In this document: piece by piece, positions 8,137 to 15,291 of the stretch
Layout: each line of letters opens with the position of its first letter
Numbering within the stretch: the first letter of the stretch is position 1
NCBI RefSeq assembly: GCF_000429445.1
Contig: NZ_KE386904.1
Coordinates: forward strand, 124,001-188,000
Direction: 5' to 3'
Length of the DNA: 64,000 nucleotides
DNA from: Algoriphagus terrigena DSM 22685
Lineage (GTDB): Bacteria; Bacteroidota; Bacteroidia; Cytophagales; Cyclobacteriaceae
Notes under the pieces: model-generated
The model's database searches: none
Seen by the model: only the letters and a program-made list of their open reading frames with translations
What the model was told of the DNA's origin: nothing
Made by a program: the position numbers and the translations under genes

Positions 8137-9429
8137 ATGAATTCATTTATACAAGAGCTGCAGTGGAGAGGAATGCTCCAGGACATGACCCCGGATCTCG
8201 AAGAACATTTGACGAAAGGAATGGCTTCTGCATACCTCGGTTTTGACCCGACAGCTGATTCGCTTCATATAGGACATCTTGTGGGCGTGATGACACTGCT
8301 TCACTTTCAGCGTGCGGGTCACAAACCTTTTGCCCTAGTCGGCGGCGCAACCGGAATGATTGGTGATCCATCGTTCAAGTCTGCTGAGAGGAATCTGCTA
8401 GACAAAGCAACGCTCGACCACAATGTAGCCTGCATCCAAAGCCAGCTTTCCAAGTTCCTGGACTTTTCCGGCGCGACCTCCAACAAGGCTGAATTAGTCA
8501 ACAACTTCGACTGGATCTCCCAATTCTCCTTCCTGGAGTTTATCCGCGACGTGGGCAAGCACATCACGGTGAACTACATGATGTCCAAAGACAGCGTGAA
8601 ACGCAGACTGGAGGACGGAAACGGCCTTTCTTTCACCGAATTCAGCTACCAGCTGATTCAGGGATACGACTTTTATCATCTTTGGAAAAACAACAACTGC
8701 TCCATCCAACTCGGCGGTTCTGACCAATGGGGAAATATCGTCACCGGTACTGAGCTCATCCGAAGAATGGGCGGAGGAAGTGCTTTCGCGCTGACTGTAC
8801 CCCTGATCACCAAGGCTGACGGAACCAAATTTGGCAAGACCGAAGGCGGCTCGGTATGGCTCGATCCGGAGAAGACTTCTCCGTATGCTTTCTACCAATT
8901 CTGGTTGAATGTTTCGGACGAAGACGCAAGCAAATACATCCGAATCTTCACGGTTTTGGATCAGGCAACCATCGAAAATCTGGAGACAGAACACGCCGCG
9001 TCGCCGCATCTGAGAATCCTGCAAAAAGAAATCGCCAAGCAAGTGACCACGATGGTTCACAGTGCAGCAGATTTTGAAATGGCCGTGAAGGCTTCTGACA
9101 TCCTCTTTGGAAAATCATCCACCGAAGACTTGGCCGCGCTAGACGAGCGAACCTTTTTGGCCGTTTTCGAAGGCGTCCCACAGGTCCAGATCAGCAAAGA
9201 CGAATACGCCGGAGTAGAAAACGTCCTGGATTTGTTTGGAGAAAAAACGCAGTCACAGATCTTCCCATCCAAAGGAGAAGCCCGCAAAATGATCCAAGGC
9301 GGCGGAGTGAGTATCAACAAGGAAAAACTCGGAGATCCGAATGCAGCCCTGACTTTCGGTCTACTTCAGAGCAAGTACCTGCTCATCCAAAAAGGAAAGA
9401 AAAATTATTACATCCTGGAAGTAAAATAA
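8137..9429 (+). CDS. tyrS: Tyrosyl-tRNA synthetase
   Basis: 430 residues from the ATG giving MNSFIQELQWRGMLQDM, the usual family opening; an in-frame ATG at 8125 is an alternative. Class I signatures are LHIGHLVG (HIGH box) and KFGKTEGG (KMSKS equivalent, the bacterial TyrS form). LIQGYDFYHL and QLGGSDQWGNI form the tyrosine-binding pocket. The C-terminal 80 residues (IFPSKGEARKMIQGGGVSIN) form the S4 RNA-binding domain. It charges tRNA-Tyr with tyrosine in the cytoplasm. It is a single-gene unit between a promoter and a strong terminator. Confidence 0.97.
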   Translation: MNSFIQELQWRGMLQDMTPDLEEHLTKGMASAYLGFDPTADSLHIGHLVGVMTLLHFQRAGHKPFALVGGATGMIGDPSFKSAERNLLDKATLDHNVACIQSQLSKFLDFSGATSNKAELVNNFDWISQFSFLEFIRDVGKHITVNYMMSKDSVKRRLEDGNGLSFTEFSYQLIQGYDFYHLWKNNNCSIQLGGSDQWGNIVTGTELIRRMGGGSAFALTVPLITKADGTKFGKTEGGSVWLDPEKTSPYAFYQFWLNVSDEDASKYIRIFTVLDQATIENLETEHAASPHLRILQKEIAKQVTTMVHSAADFEMAVKASDILFGKSSTEDLAALDERTFLAVFEGVPQVQISKDEYAGVENVLDLFGEKTQSQIFPSKGEARKMIQGGGVSINKEKLGDPNAALTFGLLQSKYLLIQKGKKNYYILEVK

Positions 9430-9447
9430 GCTCCTGACCCACAGTAG

Positions 9448-9482
9448 AAAAGGCCTCAGTTTTAATTTTGAGGCCTTTTTTT
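9448..9482 (+). terminator. Rho-independent terminator of tyrS
   Basis: AAAAGGCCTCA and TGAGGCCTTTT arms with a short A/T loop, followed by a T-run. Confidence 0.85.
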
Positions 9483-9528
9483 ATCCTCAGTCTCTGACAT
9501 ATCAGCGCTGCTTTTGACCCTGATTTAA

Positions 9529-9536
9529 TATCTTTG
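9529..9536 (+). promoter_or_regulatory. -7 element upstream of tetR-family gene
   Basis: TATCTTTG matches TAnnTTTG exactly, 32 bases before the start codon. A TTTTGAC upstream lies closer than the usual -33 spacing. Confidence 0.45.
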
Positions 9537-9567
9537 TCACATATTTCACAACCTCGATTCAACCGCT

Positions 9568-10263
9568 ATGGCCGGAGAAAAAAACAAAGAAAAACTCATC
9601 CTGGATTCGGCTGTTGCACTCTTTACAGCTAAAGGCTTCCAAGCCACTCGCATGGAAGACGTTGCCAAAAAAGCCGGAATCAGTAAGGGACTCACCTATT
9701 TTTATTACAAGAACAAAGAGGATCTTTTCATGGCCTTGACCAAAAAGGCCTTTGATCAGTTTAAGGAGGAGTTCAGGGAAGTGCTCCGCTCCAAGGGGAA
9801 AAACGGCCTGGAGATGCTCTGCGATCTGATGGCTAAGACAGTCAATTTTGCAAAAGAACAACCGGTTTACTATCAGGCGGTTTTAAACTTTTTGGATGTC
9901 TTGAAGAAATACAATCATCCTGCAACAAGAAAGGAAATCGATCCGCTGGTCTTGGATTCCGTCCATTTTCACAAGATGCTTGAAATCCACCTGGAGCCCA
10001 TCAAGCTCGGCGTGCAGATGGTTTCCCAAGGAATAAAAGACGGTAGTATCAGACCGGAGCTCCAGCCAGAGATTACCTTTTACGCCGTCTGGGCGATGAT
10101 CATCGGTTTCGAAAAGATGAGCGGTCCGGTAGGTTTTGAGGGCAAGGAGACCAAGATCAGCCCCGAAGCCTGGCAGCCCGGTTTCACCAAGTTGATGCAG
10201 GACATGCTCCGCGGTACGATCCAGGCGACCCGCCCGGCAACCGTACAAACCAGCTTATTCTAA
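9568..10263 (+). CDS. TetR/AcrR-family transcriptional regulator
   Basis: 231 residues. The N-terminal DNA-binding domain is clear: ILDSAVALFTAKGFQATRMEDVAKKAGISKGLTYFYYKNKEDLF over residues 10-55, with the helix-turn-helix at about 30-50. The C-terminal 170 residues are the ligand-binding and dimerisation part and do not identify the ligand. Members usually repress a neighbouring efflux or lipid gene, but here the gene stands alone between its own promoter and a bidirectional terminator, so its target is not apparent. The ATG at 9568 starts the typical short tail before the first helix. Confidence 0.93.
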   Translation: MAGEKNKEKLILDSAVALFTAKGFQATRMEDVAKKAGISKGLTYFYYKNKEDLFMALTKKAFDQFKEEFREVLRSKGKNGLEMLCDLMAKTVNFAKEQPVYYQAVLNFLDVLKKYNHPATRKEIDPLVLDSVHFHKMLEIHLEPIKLGVQMVSQGIKDGSIRPELQPEITFYAVWAMIIGFEKMSGPVGFEGKETKISPEAWQPGFTKLMQDMLRGTIQATRPATVQTSLF

Positions 10264-10267
10264 ACAA

Positions 10268-10296
10268 AAAAAAGGACTCATATGAGTCCTTTTTCT
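10268..10296. terminator. Bidirectional terminator between tetR-family and M48 genes
   Basis: AGGACTCA and TGAGTCCT arms (perfect, two-base loop) with A-run before and T-run after. Confidence 0.85.
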
Positions 10297-10344
10297 GTTT
10301 TCTGTTTTCCTAAAACTTATCCGAGAGATTCTCGGACACCCTGT

Positions 10345-11133
10345 TTACTTTTTATAGTACTCCAGAGCCTTTGGCATATTTGCATTCAGCTTTTCGATCC
10401 TGCGACCCGGTCCCGGGTGCGTAGACAGGAACTCAGGCGGTGCCTCTCCTCCCTTGGCTTCCATTCTTTCCCAGAAAATGGGAGCTTGCCGAGGATCATA
10501 CCCCGCCATTGCCATGAAGATCAACCCCATCTCATCCGCTTCCAACTCGTGTTTTCTTGAGAAGCTCAACATTCCCAGTTCACTTCCCATACCGATAGAC
10601 TGAAGTAAGAGTTGCTGGGTCATGGTAGGGTTTTGACCCATTGCAGCGGATACCGCAGACATTCCCATGTTGATGGCCATCCCATTGGACATCCTTTCTC
10701 TGGCATGCGAGGCCACGGCGTGAGCGATCTCATGTCCCATCACGACCGCAATTCCGGTCTCATCCTGGGTGACCGGCATGATCCCGGTGTAGAAAGCCAC
10801 TTTTCCGCCGGGCATACACCAAGCGTTTACCTGCTCGCTCTCCAACAGATTGAATTCCCAAGCAAAGTCGTCGACTAACTCCTGATATCCTTCCGAAATC
10901 AGATAAGTCTCAACGGCAGCAGCCATTTTCTTGCCGACCCGTACTACTTTCTGACCGTCAGCCGTGCTCGTCAGATTCTTGTCAGCGGCAATTGCCTTTT
11001 TATACTCTTCGTTTACCAAAGGCTGGATCTCATCATTGGAGACTACTGCCAGCGCACTTCTTCCTGTCAGGGGAACTTTGGCGCAGGAATAGACCAGCAG
11101 TCCAATCGCAAAAATGATCGTTATCTTTTTCAT
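10345..11133 (-). CDS. M48-family zinc metallopeptidase lipoprotein (LoiP/BepA-like)
   Basis: 262 residues with a lipoprotein signal MKKITIIFAIGLLVYSC (Cys at 17). The zinc-binding motif is H134-E135-IA-H138 in VMGHEIAHAVASHARERM. The third ligand is in SRKHELEADEMGLIFMA. PLTGRSAL after the lipidated Cys is typical of the M48 outer-membrane quality-control proteases related to LoiP and BepA. It should cleave misfolded envelope proteins from a membrane anchor in the periplasm. The length matches the single-domain group without TPR repeats. The start codon directly follows leader copy 11134-11237. Confidence 0.92.
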   Translation of the reverse strand: MKKITIIFAIGLLVYSCAKVPLTGRSALAVVSNDEIQPLVNEEYKKAIAADKNLTSTADGQKVVRVGKKMAAAVETYLISEGYQELVDDFAWEFNLLESEQVNAWCMPGGKVAFYTGIMPVTQDETGIAVVMGHEIAHAVASHARERMSNGMAINMGMSAVSAAMGQNPTMTQQLLLQSIGMGSELGMLSFSRKHELEADEMGLIFMAMAGYDPRQAPIFWERMEAKGGEAPPEFLSTHPGPGRRIEKLNANMPKALEYYKK

Positions 11134-11237
11134 GTGTTTAAAATTGTTTTTTTAAGGTTGTCCCGATATCGGGAAGAAATCTCGCTGTCTATAAAGAGTC
11201 GTCTCAAGTGTGACATTTACGTCCTGCTCGATTTCAT
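11134..11237 (-). promoter_or_regulatory. Six-copy 5-prime leader motif, copy 2 (M48 lipoprotein gene)
   Basis: Minus strand: ATGAAATCGAGC at the start, GCGAGATTTC at about 11176-11185, then a palindrome TCCCGATATCGGGA (11161-11174), then CTTAAAAAAACAATTTT up to the ATG. GAAATC can pair with GATTTC, followed by tandem G.A positions and GC/GC. The middle region lacks a clean GGATGATTAT. Confidence 0.65.
11161..11174. repeat. Short palindrome, CCCGAT..ATCGGG family, inside leader copy 2
   Basis: TCCCGATATCGGGA is a perfect palindrome. A close relative, TCCCGATACGTCGGGA, interrupts the decayed tRNA-Asp at 39721-39736, with the same flanking TGT and AG bases. Two copies in one window suggest a small dispersed family. 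Confidence 0.55.
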
Positions 11238-11327
11238 GGTTGATTATATTTCTTGCTGGAATTTCAAAAAGGATACCAACGTTCGTCGCGCCGGTTAATT
11301 TTAGTATTTTGGATCAAAATACCCAAG

Positions 11328-11834
11328 ATGGAAACTCAACGCTTAGCCCAAAGTCTTTCTTCTGCAGCTCTTGATTATCAGCGAAAGATGACCAGTACGA
11401 TCGTGTTCTGGTTTGCGATGCTGGTCAAACTGCCATCGGCGATTTTCTGGGGATTACGGATCAAGACGTTGACCTCCGAAAGTTGTGCGGTGACTATCCC
11501 CTATTCCTGGCGAACCCAAAATCCCTTCAAATCTATCTATTTCGCGGCTTTGGCCGGAGCTGCTGAGTTGAGCACCGGGGCGCTGGGTCAACTTGCTTTG
11601 GCAGGAAGAGGCGCTTTTAGCATGCTGGTGGTAGACTTTCGGGCAGAGTATTCGAAAAAAGCCAACTCCAAGATCACCTTTACCTGCGAGCAGGGAGCCG
11701 AATTGTTTGCCTTGATCGAAAGTCTGAGCGTGGGAGAAGCTGGCCAGCTGACGATGATTTCCTCAGGTAAAAATCCTCAAGGTGAAGTAGTTGCACAATT
11801 TTTTGTCACCTGGTCATTTAAGCGAAAAAGCTAG
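11328..11834 (+). CDS. DUF4442-like hotdog-fold protein
   Basis: 168 residues from the ATG giving METQRLAQSL; a 25-residue upstream extension is compositionally unlike a protein start and overlaps the probable promoter. The pattern FKSIYFAALAGAAELSTGALGQLAL around residues 65-90 is a hotdog-fold helix with catalytic-region acidic residue (AAELSTG), and CAVTIPYSWRTQNPFKS before it fits DUF4442, a family related to acyl-CoA thioesterases. Substrate is unknown. The gene overlaps the convergent gene at 11831 by four bases. Confidence 0.7.
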   Translation: METQRLAQSLSSAALDYQRKMTSTIVFWFAMLVKLPSAIFWGLRIKTLTSESCAVTIPYSWRTQNPFKSIYFAALAGAAELSTGALGQLALAGRGAFSMLVVDFRAEYSKKANSKITFTCEQGAELFALIESLSVGEAGQLTMISSGKNPQGEVVAQFFVTWSFKRKS

Positions 11835-12565
11835 AAATCGAAGGAGGATTCGATTCGGATAAACTCTGCCAAACTGGCTGCCACTCGGTCTTTGGGCCAA
11901 TCCAAAAACTCATGCTCGAGATGAAAAGTATTGAACCGCATGATCAATTCATCCCACGTTTCCCGATCCAGCTGATAAGTTGCCATCAAATCGGTGCGGA
12001 TCGAATCGGAATCGATGACCTCCAGATAGCCTTGTCTGCGCTGTATCCATTCCAGCCGCTCCTCATACTGCCGCAATTGCCGGTTTCTTTTGGTTAGTGA
12101 ACTCAACACGCCATAAAGAGCAAATCCCGGCGTGAGGTCAGCGTTCTGCGCAGCGCCTGCAGTTACACCGTGGCTGAGCTTCCTCGCCTGCTCAGGTTCG
12201 TCCTCGGCGAGGTACAATTTTCCGTCTTTAAACCGAAAGCGATAAGGTTCCGCTTCTACCTGGAAAGTCGGAAGCAGCCGGGCCTGATCCTGAATTTGAA
12301 GTAAAAGAAAACGGTCTTTTCCCAAGATAATCTTCCGGTCTATGAATCCGGGGAAGCTAAGACGCAGCGTATCACCCTCCTCGCCTTTCACGGAAAAATA
12401 CCCCCTGGAATTGGTCCTGACGACCTCATTTCCCTTAACTGATACCGCCACTCCCTCCAGATACTTTTTGTCAAATGCGTCCAGCACATTACCCGAAAAG
12501 CTGGTTTGGCCATTCGCGCAAAAGACGACACTGAAGAAAAGGACGAGGAAAACAGGGATTTTCAT
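11831..12565 (-). CDS. Exported protein with CarboxypepD_reg-like N-terminal domain
   Basis: 244 residues, signal peptide MKIPVFLVLFFSVVFCANGQ. Residues 22-95 form a carboxypeptidase regulatory-like beta-sandwich (FSGNVLDAFDKKYLEGVAVSVKG, TNSRGYFSVKGEEGDTLRLSFPGF), the domain that in Bacteroidota precedes TonB-dependent receptors or surface proteins. The remaining 150 residues are charged and partly helical (RNRQLRQYEERLEWIQRRQ) and do not match a family I know. It is probably periplasmic or surface-associated. Role unknown. It is convergent with the DUF4442 gene. Confidence 0.75.
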   Translation of the reverse strand: MKIPVFLVLFFSVVFCANGQTSFSGNVLDAFDKKYLEGVAVSVKGNEVVRTNSRGYFSVKGEEGDTLRLSFPGFIDRKIILGKDRFLLLQIQDQARLLPTFQVEAEPYRFRFKDGKLYLAEDEPEQARKLSHGVTAGAAQNADLTPGFALYGVLSSLTKRNRQLRQYEERLEWIQRRQGYLEVIDSDSIRTDLMATYQLDRETWDELIMRFNTFHLEHEFLDWPKDRVAASLAEFIRIESSFDF

Positions 12566-12684
12566 TTCGGCTGCAAATTACTCGAATATCGCCCAGCTGT
12601 CGTAAGACGACCGTTAAAGTAGCTTAATACGCTTCCCGCCCGGCCTTTTGCGCGCTTCGACAGGACTTTTGCTATTTTCGCAGG

Positions 12685-12806
12685 ATGAAATCAAGTACGA
12701 CCCAAGCAACAAACACCCGGATGATTATTAACAGTGCGAGATTCTCCCGATCCGCCGCGGCGGACGGGACGGGCTATGTGGCCGATAAAAAACAAACTAA
12801 AAACAC
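12685..12806 (+). promoter_or_regulatory. Six-copy 5-prime leader motif, copy 3 (gluQ)
   Basis: Opens ATGAAATCAAGT, has GGATGATTATTAACA, GCGAGATT at 12737-12744, a 32-base GC palindrome (12744-12775), then ATAAAAAACAAACTAAAAAC up to the gluQ start. A degenerate -7 element (TATTTTCG) ends five bases before it, so the motif would be the 5-prime end of the transcript. The sequence is also open in one frame: from 12685, or internally from 12721, to a TGA at 12808-12810 that overlaps the gluQ ATG. Confidence 0.7.
12744..12775. repeat. GC-rich palindromic mini-repeat, copy 1
   Basis: CTCCCGATCCGCCGC followed by GGCGGACGGGACGGGCT; the centre TCCGCCGCGGCGGA is a perfect palindrome. It shares its ends and core with 39755-39785 and 59690-59721. 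Confidence 0.65.
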
Positions 12807-13631
12807 ATGAATCTTAGTCTGACCCGTATCGCCCCTACACCGAGCGGCTATCTGCATCTAGGCAATGCCTATTCCTTCCTTGTCACGAAGGCACTTGCCG
12901 AAAAGCACGGAGCAAAAATCCTCCTGAGGATCGATGATTTGGACCGGGAAAGATACCGGACAGAATACGTGGAAGACATCTTTGAGACTCTGGATTTTCT
13001 TGAAATCAAGATCGACCTGGGGCCAAGGAACCTGCAAGAGTTTGAAGCCGAGTGGTCGCAAATCCACAGAGTGGGCAAATACCAAGACGCCCTGAGTACA
13101 CTTCGACAGGACTTGAAGGTCTTTGCCTGTGATTGCTCCCGGAAGAAAATCCAACAGCTCGACTCTTCCGGCTATTATTTAGGGCAATGCATCGACCGGA
13201 GGTTCTCTTTGGATAAACCGGAAGTCGCCTGGAGAATGGACACGATGGAGGCGGACTATGTGAAGTTTACAGAATATCCCGATCTGCCGAAAAAGGCGCT
13301 GATCCCGCAGGATTCGGCTTTTTACGTCGTCAGAAAAAGAGACGGTCTGCCGGCTTATCACTTGACTTCGGTAATCGATGACCTACATTTTGGCGTAGAT
13401 CTGATCGTGCGTGGAAGCGACTTATACAGTTCTACTTTGGCGCAGCTTGATCTTGCGAGACATCTCGGCGAGGCCGGATTTGAAAAGATAATCTTTCACC
13501 ATCATCCCCTGGTCAAAGGCCCAAAGCAGGAAAAACTCTCCAAATCCGACGGCGTAACCTCTATTCAGTCCCTGAGAAAAGAAGGGAAAACCCTGAAGGA
13601 TATCAAGGCGATGGTCGGCCTGGAAGGTTAG
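12807..13631 (+). CDS. gluQ: Glutamyl-Q tRNA(Asp) synthetase
   Basis: 274 residues, half the length of glutamyl-tRNA synthetase because the anticodon-binding domain is absent, which defines GluQ (YadB). APTPSGYLHLGNAYSF holds the HIGH-type box (H17) and EKLSKSDG the KMSKS box. The zinc site is C108, C110, Y124 and C128 (C-x-C, then Y-x3-C), as in E. coli YadB. The enzyme activates glutamate and attaches it to the queuosine at position 34 of tRNA-Asp. The substrate tRNA-Asp(GUC) genes are in the same window (39473-39648). ATG 12807 overlaps the stop of the short leader frame (ATGA). Confidence 0.93.
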   Translation: MNLSLTRIAPTPSGYLHLGNAYSFLVTKALAEKHGAKILLRIDDLDRERYRTEYVEDIFETLDFLEIKIDLGPRNLQEFEAEWSQIHRVGKYQDALSTLRQDLKVFACDCSRKKIQQLDSSGYYLGQCIDRRFSLDKPEVAWRMDTMEADYVKFTEYPDLPKKALIPQDSAFYVVRKRDGLPAYHLTSVIDDLHFGVDLIVRGSDLYSSTLAQLDLARHLGEAGFEKIIFHHHPLVKGPKQEKLSKSDGVTSIQSLRKEGKTLKDIKAMVGLEG

Positions 13632-13694
13632 AAAAAGGACAATCCCATCATTTTTTGAAAATTTTCTCAAAGCCCTTGCTTTGGAAATCGATTT

Positions 13695-13711
13695 AATCGT
13701 AATATTGCAAT
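13695..13711. promoter_or_regulatory. Probable ArsR operator, site 1 (arsR promoter)
   Basis: AATCGTAATATTGCAAT, 16 bases before arsR. It differs from site 2 (14078-14094) at only two of 17 positions and is an imperfect dyad. It overlaps a likely -7 element (TAATATTG), as expected for a repressor site. Confidence 0.6.
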
Positions 13712-13727
13712 GAAACAATTATAACCC

Positions 13728-14060
13728 ATGGGACTTACCAAAACGGAGATATTTTCTGAGCAGCAAAACGAGATCGCTGTCTTTGCTAAGGCTTTCGCTC
13801 ATCCGGCCAGAGTTGCGATTCTTCAGCACCTTTTTAAGATGGACACTTGCGTCTGCGGGGATTTGGTCATCGAGATTGGGCTGGCTCAACCGACCATTTC
13901 CCAGCATCTGAAAGAGCTAAAACAGCTCGGACTGATCAAGGGAAACGTGGAAGGAACGAGCGTCTGCTATTGCATTCACCGCGAAAACTGGAACAAGATG
14001 AAGGAAATGTTGAATAAGTTTTTCGATCAGGATATCGCAACCAAAGGGAATTGCTGTTAA
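13728..14060 (+). CDS. arsR: ArsR-family arsenical-responsive repressor
   Basis: 110 residues. Winged helix: FAHPARVAILQHLFKMDTCVCGDLVIEIGLAQPTISQHLKELKQLG over residues 23-68. C41 and C43 in TCVCGDL occupy the As(III)-binding positions of E. coli ArsR (CVCDL), at the start of the helix before recognition helix PTISQHLKEL. Further Cys pairs occur at C80/C82 (VCYC) and at the extreme C-terminus (C109-C110). It should repress the arsenic operon and release DNA on binding As(III). Near-identical 17-base sites lie upstream of this gene and of the next gene, so both promoters are likely targets. Confidence 0.93.
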   Translation: MGLTKTEIFSEQQNEIAVFAKAFAHPARVAILQHLFKMDTCVCGDLVIEIGLAQPTISQHLKELKQLGLIKGNVEGTSVCYCIHRENWNKMKEMLNKFFDQDIATKGNCC

Positions 14061-14077
14061 AAAAATTTGACTCTATT

Positions 14078-14094
14078 AATCGTATTATCGCAAT
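14078..14094. promoter_or_regulatory. Probable ArsR operator, site 2 (arsenic structural genes)
   Basis: AATCGTATTATCGCAAT, 15 bases before the DUF6428 gene and at the same distance as site 1 from its gene. TTTGAC at 14066 could be the -33 element. Confidence 0.6.
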
Positions 14095-14108
14095 AAACAA
14101 ATAACAAA

Positions 14109-14579
14109 ATGAAGCTATCAGAAATTAAATCCGCTCTGAGCCAGTTGGACTCCATCGCCTTTCAACTTCCCAATGGAGACTTGGTTCCTACTCATTTTCA
14201 CGTCACCGAAGTGGGGAAAATTTCGAAGCATTTCATCGACTGTGGTGGAACTGTGAGGAATGAAAATGTCGCCAATTTTCAACTTTGGAATGCGGACGAT
14301 TATAATCACCGACTGCATCCAGAGAAATTGGTACACATCATTGAGCTTTCGGAGAAAGTCCTGGAGTTGGAAGATCTTGAGGTCGAGGTGGAATATCAGG
14401 CGGATACCATCGGCAAGTTTGGGCTGGACTTTGATGGGGTTAATTTCCAGTTGACTATCAAGCAAACCGATTGTCTTGCAAAAGAGAATTGCAGTGTACC
14501 AGCGCAAAAGCGAACCATCAGACTGTCTGCCTTGACTGCAAGTCAGTCCTCTTGCGCCCCTGGATCAGGCTGCTGTTGA
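14109..14579 (+). CDS. DUF6428-type protein of arsenic operon
   Basis: 156 residues, cytoplasmic. It starts MKLSEIKSALSQLDSIAFQLPNG and has VPTHFHVTEVG and FIDCGGTVRNE, which I associate with the DUF6428 family found beside arsR in Bacteroidota. The C-terminal 45 residues are Cys-rich (TDCLAKENCSVP, then SSCAPGSGCC at the end). The CC terminus echoes that of the neighbouring ArsR. The family function is not established; a role in handling or sequestering As(III) by thiols is my inference from context and Cys content. It is the first structural gene after operator site 2. Confidence 0.75.
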   Translation: MKLSEIKSALSQLDSIAFQLPNGDLVPTHFHVTEVGKISKHFIDCGGTVRNENVANFQLWNADDYNHRLHPEKLVHIIELSEKVLELEDLEVEVEYQADTIGKFGLDFDGVNFQLTIKQTDCLAKENCSVPAQKRTIRLSALTASQSSCAPGSGCC

Positions 14580-14655
14580 GTTGAAATTAATCCTCGAATC
14601 TGTCTGAGGACCCTTTTTCCAACCAACAAAATACCTCCTATTCAATTTATCCAAT

Positions 14656-15291
14656 ATGTCCAAAAACGGATTTGGCTTGCTGCCAAAGCTTGAAAATACT
14701 GTGGAAATGGCCAGATCGCTGGCCATTTCCGAAGACAGGAAGCAGATTCTCAAGGTTTTGGTCGAGTACATTCAGAGCAAAGCTGACGCGGGAGATGCCG
14801 CAGATCTCAACTTTATCTGTACGCACAATTCGCGCAGAAGCCAGTTTTCCCAGATTTGGGCACAGACCGCTGCAGACTGTTTTGGAGTTTCGGCACATTG
14901 CTTTTCCGGGGGTGTTGAAGTGACTGCTTTCAATGAGCGGGCGGTTGATTCGATCAAACGCAGCGGATTCCGAGTGACCAAAAAGGGAGAGGAAAATCCG
15001 ACCTACTTCATCTTCCACTCGGATGATGCCGAGCCGATCGCTGCATTTTCCAAGCTTTTCGACGACCCAATCAATCGCACGGATCGATTTGCGGCGGTGA
15101 TGACCTGCGCTCATGCGGACGAAAATTGCCCTTTTATCCCCGGAGCTGAAAGCAGAATTCCTGTGCGCTATGAAGATCCAAAGGCCTTCGACGATACACC
15201 TGAGGAAGCAGAGAAATATGATGAGCGATCGATGCAGATTGCTGCTGAGATGTTCTATGTTTTCTCTCAAATCGCCATTGTAGGTAGCTGA
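14656..15291 (+). CDS. Low-molecular-weight protein-tyrosine-phosphatase-like arsenate reductase
   Basis: 211 residues. The phosphatase loop C55-THNSR-R61-S62 in FICTHNSRRSQFSQIW is the CX5RS motif shared by LMW tyrosine phosphatases and thioredoxin-coupled ArsC. Additional Cys residues occur in AADCFGVSAHCFSGG and MTCAHADENCPF. In arsenic operons this family reduces arsenate to arsenite for export; which Cys residues resolve the intermediate cannot be fixed here. The 60-residue N-terminal extension before the catalytic loop makes it longer than the usual 140-residue ArsC. Its TGA overlaps the acr3 start codon by one base, indicating translational coupling. Confidence 0.85.
   Translation: MSKNGFGLLPKLENTVEMARSLAISEDRKQILKVLVEYIQSKADAGDAADLNFICTHNSRRSQFSQIWAQTAADCFGVSAHCFSGGVEVTAFNERAVDSIKRSGFRVTKKGEENPTYFIFHSDDAEPIAAFSKLFDDPINRTDRFAAVMTCAHADENCPFIPGAESRIPVRYEDPKAFDDTPEEAEKYDERSMQIAAEMFYVFSQIAIVGS

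Noticed and set aside
7940..8146. 68-codon minus-strand frame upstream of the tricorn-like gene
   Set aside because: It crosses the tyrS promoter and leader copy 1; composition is not protein-like.
12685..12810. Conserved leader peptide as the meaning of the six-copy element
   Set aside because: Copy 4 has a stop right after its ATG, copy 1 stops after 16 codons and the frames differ, so conservation is at nucleic-acid level.
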